Origin: Gordonia pseudamarae
Lineage (GTDB): Bacteria > Actinomycetota > Actinomycetes > Mycobacteriales > Mycobacteriaceae
Direction of reading: 5' to 3'
Assembly (NCBI RefSeq): GCF_025273675.1
Contig: NZ_CP045809.1
Coordinates: 558,001 to 622,000 of the forward strand
Length of the DNA: 64,000 nt
Positions 45,172 to 52,137 of this stretch are shown one piece after another; the first letter of the stretch is position 1, and every line of letters starts with the position of its first letter. Position numbers and translations under genes: made by a program. Under the pieces are notes generated by a model that saw nothing but the letters and a program-made list of their open reading frames with translations, ran no database searches and had not been told where the DNA came from.

Positions 45172-46251
45172 TCAGCTCGCCACCGGCTCGGACCGGTACT
45201 TCTCGGGGACGGCGTCGGCGACGACCTTCTCGAAGCGCCGGTCGAAGAGGGTGTTGGCGTCGAACGAGGTGCCGCCGAGTTGTCCTGCGTCGGTGACCAG
45301 GTCGATGGTCTCCTGCTCCCACGTGATCGCGTCGGTCCAGTCGGTGGGGAAGTAGGGCTGACCCAGGGTCGCGATGATGCGCCGGCCGTCCTCGGGGGTG
45401 ACGCCCTGGTCCTTGACGTAGTAGGTGTCGATCCACTTCGCCTGGTTCTCCCACTGCCACACCTCGCCCTTGGCCCAGTACTTGACGAATTCGGTGATGG
45501 CCGAGAGCTTCTTGTCGTCGGCCAGGACCGTGGACGGGGCCCACAGAATGCTCAGCGCGTCGACGGCGTCGGTGTGCACCCCGCGCGCGCCGTCGGCGGC
45601 GTACTGGTCGAGGTACTTGGTCAGTGACGGCTCGCTCAGCGGCGCGACATCGACCTGTTTGCCCTGCAGTGCGGTCAGGAACTGGGGGCCGTTGAGTTCG
45701 ACCAGCTTCACCTCATCGATATCGATTCCGGCGGCCTTCAGGGTGCGCAGGACGACAACGCCCTGTGCCTGTCCGGGCGAGAATGCGATCTTCTTGCCGC
45801 GCAGGTCCTGGACGCTGGAAATGTGGGTTCCCGGTGCGGTGGCGAGTTTGTAGATCGGCCAGGTTCGTACGCTCACGCCGACGATCTTGGCGTCGAGACC
45901 CTGCGCATGGGCCTGAATCGGCGGAACTCCGGCATTGGTGGCCAGGTCCACCGAGCCGCCTTTGAATGCCTGGATGACATCGGGACCACCGCTGATAGCG
46001 GCCCAATTCGTCACCGTGAACGGGAGTTTGTCGATATCGCCGTTGGCGGTCAGGGCAACCTTGGTTCTTGCTGTGGCAAGCGATAATTCGACGCCGTCGG
46101 CGACGGTGGTGGGCAGTTCCTTGCCTTCGTCGAGTTGCTCACTGTTGTCGGCACACGAAGTGAGGGTGAGTGCGGTGGCAACGCAGCCGATCAGTATGCG
46201 GGTGATCGGACGAGAATATCTGTGAGATCTGAAGCGCTTGGCTCTGGACAT
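45172..46251 (-). CDS. ABC transporter substrate-binding lipoprotein, SsuA/TauA type
   Basis: A 359-residue protein with a lipoprotein signal (ILIGCVATALTLTSCADN, lipobox Cys near residue 33) and an NMT1/SsuA-like binding domain: GGPDVIQAFKGGSVDLAT, DLRGKKIAFSPGQAQGVVV and VAPLSEPSLTKYLDQY. It would capture a sulfonate-like anion outside the membrane and hand it to the permease. The longer open frame upstream is the ROK gene read in another frame. It follows the ROK gene by 47 bp. Confidence 0.86.
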   Translation of the reverse strand: MSRAKRFRSHRYSRPITRILIGCVATALTLTSCADNSEQLDEGKELPTTVADGVELSLATARTKVALTANGDIDKLPFTVTNWAAISGGPDVIQAFKGGSVDLATNAGVPPIQAHAQGLDAKIVGVSVRTWPIYKLATAPGTHISSVQDLRGKKIAFSPGQAQGVVVLRTLKAAGIDIDEVKLVELNGPQFLTALQGKQVDVAPLSEPSLTKYLDQYAADGARGVHTDAVDALSILWAPSTVLADDKKLSAITEFVKYWAKGEVWQWENQAKWIDTYYVKDQGVTPEDGRRIIATLGQPYFPTDWTDAITWEQETIDLVTDAGQLGGTSFDANTLFDRRFEKVVADAVPEKYRSEPVAS

Positions 46252-46298
46252 ATCCCGATCGTGGCGAAGAAACCCGGCCGTCTCAATATTCAGTCCAG

Positions 46299-47438
46299 TT
46301 AAAATAAGTCCGGTTGCAAGGTGCTTCCCGTATGTGCGATGAATTGCAGGGGATCGTCGTAGAGTGCGCGCAGAACCGCCGCCGCGGCGGACTGTTCCAG
46401 TATCCGGCCGGGAAACGACGTACCGGTGACCAAAGATTGCGCATCCAGGATGGTGGTGGAGTGTTCGGCTATTCCGGTGAGATAGGCGGTGCGGACCTCG
46501 TCGATGAGGGTGAACGACGAATCGGGGATGATCACCGTGTCGGGGTTCAGGATGTCGACGAGCACCGCGACCACTCGTGCCAGGACCCCGGCCCGCTCCA
46601 CCAGGCGGGCCCGCACCCGGGCGTCGAGGCGGGCGGCGGCCACCACGTCCACGAACGACGGCACCGGCCGCGGCAACAGGCCCTGCTGCGAGAGTTCCTC
46701 GCACAGTGAATGATGTGTCAGTGAGCGCATCGAGCCGATGCCGCCGGGCAGTGCCGAGCCCACCAGTGCCTCCAGTGAGCCCGCCGACGCCCCCGGGCCG
46801 TAGCGCACCCGCCCGTCGACGGCGAACGCCGCGTCGATCACGTTGCCGACGAACAGCACCAGTGCCGACGATTCGGCGGGCAACGCGCCGAACAACTGCT
46901 CGGAGTGCACGATGCCGCGCGCTTGGTCCGATACCCGCACACCCTCCCAGTTCAGGAACGGGTGCGAGTGCACGATACCGGCCGCCGAATCGACCCAGCC
47001 CCCGGTCGCCGCGCCCAGGGCTCGCGGTGCCACCTCGGCCGGCAGCGAGTCGATGACCCGGGCGAGCGCGTCGGTGGCGTGGGCGACGAGTTCGGCGCCG
47101 TCTGTGCTGCGGTGGGGGATGATCTCCGACGACAGTACCTCTCCGGAGATGTCGACGACGGCGACCCGCGTGCGGGCCGCGGCGAAATGGATTGCGGCGA
47201 CCGTCGTTTCCGTATTGAGTGTCAGTGGTGTGTGTGGACGGCCGACCCGGGGCGTATCCGGTCCGGCGCCGGTTTCGACGATCAGCCCGGCTTCGAGTAG
47301 GTACCGGGTCGCCGAGGTGACGGTCGCCGGTGACAGGCGCGCGTGTGTGGCGATCACCGAGCGCGGTGCGGGTCCCAGTGTAGACAGCGCGCGCAGCACC
47401 AATCCGGCCGGCGTCGGCCGATCGGCAGTCGTCCGCAT
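46299..47438 (-). CDS. ROK-family transcriptional regulator
   Basis: A 379-residue protein with an N-terminal winged helix-turn-helix (PAPRSVIATHARLSPATVTS, YLLEAGLIVETG) and a ROK-type sugar-kinase fold (ALGAATGGWVDSAAGIVHSH, DILNPDTVIIPDSSF). The CXCGXXGCXE zinc signature of sugar-responding ROK repressors is not seen; the matching region is ASAGSLEALVGS. ROK proteins usually sense sugars, so its place at the head of a sulfonate-type transporter operon is unusual. AGGGGG lies upstream of the ATG at 47438. Confidence 0.82.
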   Translation of the reverse strand: MRTTADRPTPAGLVLRALSTLGPAPRSVIATHARLSPATVTSATRYLLEAGLIVETGAGPDTPRVGRPHTPLTLNTETTVAAIHFAAARTRVAVVDISGEVLSSEIIPHRSTDGAELVAHATDALARVIDSLPAEVAPRALGAATGGWVDSAAGIVHSHPFLNWEGVRVSDQARGIVHSEQLFGALPAESSALVLFVGNVIDAAFAVDGRVRYGPGASAGSLEALVGSALPGGIGSMRSLTHHSLCEELSQQGLLPRPVPSFVDVVAAARLDARVRARLVERAGVLARVVAVLVDILNPDTVIIPDSSFTLIDEVRTAYLTGIAEHSTTILDAQSLVTGTSFPGRILEQSAAAAVLRALYDDPLQFIAHTGSTLQPDLF

Positions 47439-47454
47439 CTCTGGCCCCCTCGGG

Positions 47455-47510
47455 TGTCGGTGTCCCGGGCTGTCGGTGTCCCGATGTGGCCCGCACGGTG
47501 CTGTCGGTGT
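47455..47510. repeat. Three direct TGTCGGTGT copies upstream of the ROK gene
   Basis: Copies at 47455-47463, 47471-47479 and 47502-47510 lie in the 270-bp divergent gap between the ROK and SDR genes. Spacings are 16 and 31 bp. They could be regulator sites, or chance in a low-complexity stretch. Nothing else was recognised in this gap. Confidence 0.45.
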
Positions 47511-47708
47511 GGCCTGCACGGCCGCATCGGCCGAGCCTAGACCCGGCGGGCGGCGACGGGGCCGGTCTATGTCGTGGTGATCGTTACCCTTGCCCGCGTC
47601 GCCCGCGCGTGCTGCCCGGGCCGGTGTTCGCGGCGGGCGGGGTGAAGCCGATGTGGCACGCTGTCTGAGAGCGAGCCGGACGGGCTCACCGCCAGACAAG
47701 GAGATGCC

Positions 47709-48674
47709 GTGCCCAGATCCGGCGCCGGATGGACGTCGGCAGACGCACCCCGACTCGACGGCAGGACGGCCGTCGTGACCGGAGCCAACAGCGGCCTCGG
47801 CCTCGAAACCGCACGCGCGCTGGCCCGGCTGGGCGCTACCGTCGTCCTGGCCTGCCGCAACCTCGACGCCGCGACGATCGCGGCCGAGGACATCACCGCC
47901 ACCGACCACGACGCCGACCTCGCCATCGTCCGCCTGGACCTGAGTGACCTCGCGGCGGTCCGCGAGGCGGCCGACACGATCCGTGCCGACCACCGGCAGG
48001 TCGACATCCTCGTCAACAACGCCGGTGTCATGAGCAAGGCCCGCAGCTTCACCGCGGACGGGTTCGAACTCGATTTCGGAACCAATTTTCTCGGGCACTA
48101 CGCCCTCACCGGCCTGCTCCTCGATCGGATCAACTTCAGCAGGGGCGAGCGAAGCGACGGGAGATGTGGCGGGCGGGTGGTCACCGTGACCAGCGCCGCG
48201 CACCGCAAGGGCTCGATCGATTTCGACGACCTGCCGATGGACCACAACTACTCGGTGCCCGCAGCCTACGCGCGCTCGAAGCTGGCCGAACTGATGTTCG
48301 CTATCGAGTTGCAGCGTCGGCTTGCCGCGGCGGGTATGCCCGGTGCGTCGCTGGCCGCGCATCCGGGAGCGAGCTACAGCGGTGTCATGCGCGACCAGAG
48401 CAAGATCCTGAACTGGGCGTTCACCAGTCCCAGGATGCGCTGGCTGCTCAATCTGTTCGTTCAGGAACCCGATCGGGGCGCCCTGCCGGCCCTGCGTGCG
48501 GCGACCGATCCCGCGGCATTCGGCGGACAGTTCTACGGTCCGTCCGGGCGGCTGGAGGCCACGGGCTCGCCGGTGCTGGTCAGTCCCGCCGATCGTGCGG
48601 TGGATTCGGCTGTGGCGCAAAGACTCTGGGATGTCGCTGAGGAGCTCACCGGCGTCCGGTACTCGTTCGACTGA
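47709..48674 (+). CDS. Short-chain dehydrogenase/reductase
   Basis: A 321-residue SDR: cofactor motif VVTGANSGLGLETA, LVNNAGVM, and the active site TVTSAAH with YARSKLAE. This set is typical of NADP-dependent retinol dehydrogenase/protochlorophyllide reductase-like SDRs of mycolata. The GTG at 47709 has AAGGAGA 6 bp upstream. About ten residues (FSRGERSDGRC) between LLDRIN and GGRVVTV look inserted, encoded by a GAGCGAAGCGACGG-type sequence at 48141-48162. Substrate unknown. Confidence 0.82.
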   Translation: MPRSGAGWTSADAPRLDGRTAVVTGANSGLGLETARALARLGATVVLACRNLDAATIAAEDITATDHDADLAIVRLDLSDLAAVREAADTIRADHRQVDILVNNAGVMSKARSFTADGFELDFGTNFLGHYALTGLLLDRINFSRGERSDGRCGGRVVTVTSAAHRKGSIDFDDLPMDHNYSVPAAYARSKLAELMFAIELQRRLAAAGMPGASLAAHPGASYSGVMRDQSKILNWAFTSPRMRWLLNLFVQEPDRGALPALRAATDPAAFGGQFYGPSGRLEATGSPVLVSPADRAVDSAVAQRLWDVAEELTGVRYSFD

Positions 48675-48813
48675 CCCGTGCGGCAGTTCTCCGGCGGCCT
48701 GACCGGGCAACCGTATGCGTTACCGGACGTGGCACGGGTTACAGTCGGATAAGCCGGTGTGCCGGCAGTTGCCCGGGTGCTGACAACGACGTCAGCCGTA
48801 AAGGAGTCCTACA

Positions 48814-49116
48814 GTGAGCGAGCAAGCAGTGTCCGTGTCCACGTCGCCGTACAGCGTTGTCATCCTGACGCCCGGTCCGGAGCACGATTCCGACGTGGCC
48901 GACTCCGAGCTTCTGGTCCAGTGGCTGAACAACTTCGCCGCCCCCGCGGGCCGTCTGCCCGCGCTGATGGAGGTCGATGACAATCCGCTGATCAGCGGTA
49001 TCGCGGTGGTGCCGGTCGACGCGCAGGCCGCCGCCACGATCCTCGCCGCGGATCCGGCGGTCGTCTCCGGGCGGTTCGCCTTCGAAGTCCACCCCGCAGA
49101 GGGTTTTCCGGGCTGA
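48814..49116 (+). CDS. Small protein of unknown function, possibly YCII-like
   Basis: A 100-residue protein starting with GTG at 48814, AAGGAG 8 bp upstream. The sequence (YSVVILTPGPEH, ALMEVDDNPLISGIAVVPVD, AATILAADPAVVSGRFAFEVHP) has the look of the YCII/dimeric alpha-beta-barrel fold, but I cannot confirm it. Its last codons and TGA match the unit of a 15-bp tandem repeat that follows at once. Confidence 0.7.
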   Translation: MSEQAVSVSTSPYSVVILTPGPEHDSDVADSELLVQWLNNFAAPAGRLPALMEVDDNPLISGIAVVPVDAQAAATILAADPAVVSGRFAFEVHPAEGFPG

Positions 49117-49192
49117 CGGTTTTCGGGCCGAAGGGTTTCGGACTGAAGGGTTTCGGACTGAGGGGTTTCGGACTGAAGGTTTTCAGGCCGGG
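49101..49192. repeat. Tandem 15-bp repeats at the 3' end of a small gene
   Basis: Units at 49118, 49133, 49148, 49163 and 49178 follow the pattern GGGTTTCGGACTGAA, with a diverged first copy at 49101-49117 that includes the stop codon of the gene before it. The array fills the gap to the convergent endonuclease gene. Confidence 0.85.
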
Positions 49193-49199
49193 GGTGGGT

Positions 49200-50252
49200 T
49201 CAGGTCGTCCGGGCGCTCTCGCGTAGTGCCCGGGCTTGACGATGTTGGGCGACGGTGCTGTTGTACAGCACAATCGTCAGCATCTCGGTGAAGAACCGGG
49301 CCGGGCTGAGCTCGTCGGGCACCAGGTCGTGCCGCAGCCGCACCGTGGGCAGTCGGTCGATCGCGGCGGTTCCGGCCGGCGCCGACGTCTCGGCGGCGGG
49401 AGTGGGCAGGTGCAGCTCGAACAGGCCCGGCTCGTCGGGTTCGGGCTCCGGGCCGGCGAACAGTTCCGGAAACAACTCGGGCACCTCGGGCTCGGGGACG
49501 GTGTCCGGCTCGTCGGGTACCTCGACCCCTTCCCATTCGGGCACGATCAGCGCGCACGCGTCGTAGGCGTCGTCCTCGCGGCCCAGTTTGGTGAGCAGGT
49601 CGACCAGCCAGTCGAAGTGGTACCGCTCCTGCGTGTAGGCGGTCGACCGCAGGCTGTACACAAATCCCAGCGCGGCCAACGGGTGTCGCAGGGCGAGGTT
49701 CTTGGCGTCGCCGTAGGATTCCTCGACCCGGTTGGCGGCGTTCTTGCCGAACGACGAGTCCATCCGCTTGGTGGAGATCAGCAGTTCGGGGCCGGTCTGC
49801 CACGAGGTCATCAGCACGTCGACCTGTTTGAGGTAGTTCTTGCCCAGGATGTTGGCCGAGGCCGACGCCACCGAACCCGAACCGCGTTCGAGTCGGGCGA
49901 TCAGCTCGGCGCGGTGCTGTTTGGGCAGCGACTCGATGAAGCGCAGCACGTCGCGGTCGACGACGCGGGGTGCCTGTTCGCGCGGCCAGACCGCGTCGGG
50001 GTCGAGGGCCGCCCGGCGCAGCTCGTAGGCCACCCACACGTCGATGGCCAGTGCGGGTACCCCGGACTGCGAGGTCGCGGCCAGCTGCAGCGGCACCGCC
50101 AGCAGCTTTTCCAACGTGCCGTAGTCGGGGTGGAACCGCGGTTCGCCCGTCTCGTCGAGGGCCCACGGGTTGGTGTGGCGCCCGGCTCCGGCGGCGACGA
50201 TCGCGTCGAACATCGGCCACGCCCGGCTCTTGCCGCTGGGCTCAGCGGACAC
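49200..50252 (-). CDS. Putative type II restriction endonuclease (possibly XamI/SalI-like)
   Basis: A 350-residue protein overlapping the end of a DNA methyltransferase gene by 11 bp. The region KNYLKQVDVLMTSWQ, then ELLISTKRMDSSFGKNAANR, resembles a nuclease core of Asp and (D/E/S)XK type. The C-terminal third contains an acidic Pro/Glu-rich stretch. The family label XamI comes to mind from the overall layout (a roughly 300-residue endonuclease beside a gamma-type methyltransferase), but I cannot check it. If so, the target might be GTCGAC, frequent in this genome. Function as partner of the methyltransferase is inferred from the overlap. Confidence 0.65.
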   Translation of the reverse strand: MSAEPSGKSRAWPMFDAIVAAGAGRHTNPWALDETGEPRFHPDYGTLEKLLAVPLQLAATSQSGVPALAIDVWVAYELRRAALDPDAVWPREQAPRVVDRDVLRFIESLPKQHRAELIARLERGSGSVASASANILGKNYLKQVDVLMTSWQTGPELLISTKRMDSSFGKNAANRVEESYGDAKNLALRHPLAALGFVYSLRSTAYTQERYHFDWLVDLLTKLGREDDAYDACALIVPEWEGVEVPDEPDTVPEPEVPELFPELFAGPEPEPDEPGLFELHLPTPAAETSAPAGTAAIDRLPTVRLRHDLVPDELSPARFFTEMLTIVLYNSTVAQHRQARALRESARTT

Positions 50253-51924
50253 CGGCGCCGCTCCTCCCGGTGCTCGAGCGCCCCCGTGCCCGGCGCCGTG
50301 CCGACAGCCGCGCGTGATCCTCGCGCAGCGCGCCGAGCCGGCGGCCGGACAGCCCCATGCCGCCGGTCAGCAGGATACGGTCGACGATCTCGACCGCGCC
50401 GAGCAGATCGCCCTCGCGCAGCCGCCGCCGCACCGACGTCCGGGCCGCGCGCAGTTCGGCGGCGTGCGCGCGCACCAGCGACGGAGCGGGAACCGGCAGC
50501 TGATCGGCCTCGCGCGGCTCGATCTTCAGCATCCCGCCGCCGTACGGTCTGCCGACCAACTCGGCACCGAGCAGAGTGAGCGAGTTGAGCGAGGCCGGCG
50601 GCAGCAGGCTCATGCCGTCGGCGCGCAGGTCGGTGCGCAGGTACACCCCGTGCACCGAGTTGAGGTGGTGTGTTCGAGCCTGATTGGCCGCCAGCCGTGG
50701 GGTGTCGGCATTCATGTAGGTCAGCAGCAGATCGGCCGGTTTCAGGTACGGCACCCGCCACCACGGGGTGCGCACGCGGCACTTGTAGGCCTCATGGACG
50801 TCCAGGTCCTCGCCGGAGCGGATGTAGTGTTCGGCCGCCCGCGACGGGGCGTCCGCGGGCCGGAACAGGAGGGTGGCCGAGCCGTCCGCACCGAGTGCCG
50901 CCAGCTGTGCGGCGGTCAGCGTCATGGCCCGCAGGTGCCGCGAGCCCGGCGGCGACAGCGCGATGGTGTCGGTGGGGGCCAGGCCCAGCTGTTCGGCCTT
51001 GGCCGGGGACAGGGTGAAGAACCGATTGTTGCCGGTCACCATGCCCAGCGTCGTCTCACCCCAGGTCTGCAGTCCGGCGAAGCCGGTGTCGCCGAGCGCG
51101 TGGGTGTAGGCGTCGAGGCCGTCCGGTGACAGCAGTCCCGCCGACCATTTGGCGGACTTGTCCTCCGGCATCCAGCGCCGGCTGGGGCCGGTCGCGGCGA
51201 GCGCGCCCAGATCGTCGGCGTTGTGCAATGAGCGGACGACCATATGCTCGGTGCCGCCCACCCCGGTCGGGCCGGCATCGGGTGTGTACCCGTCGGCCAG
51301 GAGCAGGATCACCTCCTCCTGTACCTCGGGGATCACCCGTTCGGTGAACAGCACCAGCTCGACGTGTGTGAACCGGTCCATGAGGAATTGCCGCACCGCG
51401 CCCGCGTAGTTGACCGTCAGCAGTTCGGCCGGGAGCACCAGTGCGAGCCGTCCACCGGTCCGCAGGTGCAGTGCGGCGTGCACGGTGAACGCGGCCCACG
51501 ACGATGCGAGGTTGGTCAGGCGCACCCCGCCGCGCAGCGCGGCCCGGTGCGCATGGGCCCGGTCGGTTCCGGAGAAGTCCTGATAGCGGACGTACGGCGG
51601 ATTGCCGACGACGGCGTCGTAGCATCCGAACTCGTTGTGGATGAAGAAGTCCCCGGTATGGATGCGGGCGGCGATGCCCTTCTCGGCCAGGGTGCGCGCA
51701 GCCTGCCGCGCCGACGCCCGGTGCAACTCCACACCCACCAGCCGGCCCGCGTCGCCGATCTTGCCGGCTGCCTCGTGCAGGAACACGGCCTCGCCGCAGG
51801 AGGGCTCCAGGACCGCGTCCGAGTGCTTCCGGACCGCCCAGTCGACCAGGAAGCGGGCCACGGGCGCGGGTGTGAAGAACGCGCCGCGTGCCTTGCGCAG
51901 GGTCGAGCTGTCGCCGGTGAGCAT
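50242..51924 (-). CDS. DNA adenine N6-methyltransferase (gamma class)
   Basis: A 560-residue methyltransferase. AdoMet motif I is VLEPSCGEAVFL, the catalytic motif IV is VVGNPPYVRYQDF, in the order of gamma-class N6-adenine enzymes. The C-terminal half, with GMVTGNNRFF and RVPYLKPADLLL, would be the target recognition domain. It would protect host sites from the endonuclease at 49200. The methyltransferase comes first in the operon, which lets protection precede cutting. The ATG at 51924 has a weak ribosome site. Confidence 0.85.
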   Translation of the reverse strand: MLTGDSSTLRKARGAFFTPAPVARFLVDWAVRKHSDAVLEPSCGEAVFLHEAAGKIGDAGRLVGVELHRASARQAARTLAEKGIAARIHTGDFFIHNEFGCYDAVVGNPPYVRYQDFSGTDRAHAHRAALRGGVRLTNLASSWAAFTVHAALHLRTGGRLALVLPAELLTVNYAGAVRQFLMDRFTHVELVLFTERVIPEVQEEVILLLADGYTPDAGPTGVGGTEHMVVRSLHNADDLGALAATGPSRRWMPEDKSAKWSAGLLSPDGLDAYTHALGDTGFAGLQTWGETTLGMVTGNNRFFTLSPAKAEQLGLAPTDTIALSPPGSRHLRAMTLTAAQLAALGADGSATLLFRPADAPSRAAEHYIRSGEDLDVHEAYKCRVRTPWWRVPYLKPADLLLTYMNADTPRLAANQARTHHLNSVHGVYLRTDLRADGMSLLPPASLNSLTLLGAELVGRPYGGGMLKIEPREADQLPVPAPSLVRAHAAELRAARTSVRRRLREGDLLGAVEIVDRILLTGGMGLSGRRLGALREDHARLSARRRARGRSSTGRSGAGVR

Positions 51925-52104
51925 GGGTCAATCCTGCCGGACGGTTGCGACAACAGTGCGACGGCCCGCGCCCGCGCGTGGTGCGGCCGCCGAGGGACGC
52001 GGTGAACACATTTCACTTTCGCATCGGAGCGGGTGCCGGTGCCGGAGATGAACTCCCAGGTGACCGGCCTTGCGCTACCCTGCGCGCAGGGGTTCTGATA
52101 CAAC

Positions 52105-52118
52105 TAGAACAAGTTCTA
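52105..52118. promoter_or_regulatory. KstR-type operator
   Basis: TAGAACAAGTTCTA fits the KstR consensus TNNAACNNGTTNNA exactly. It lies 19 bp upstream of the fadE start. KstR represses cholesterol catabolism genes in mycolata and is released by steroid-CoA intermediates. This supports the side-chain assignment of the operon. Confidence 0.8.
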
Positions 52119-52137
52119 ATTGTGATGAGGAGGGTTC

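Noticed and set aside
47800..47815. GGCCTCGAAACC as an element fragment
   Set aside because: It encodes the conserved LGLETA of the SDR cofactor motif, so the match is a coding coincidence.
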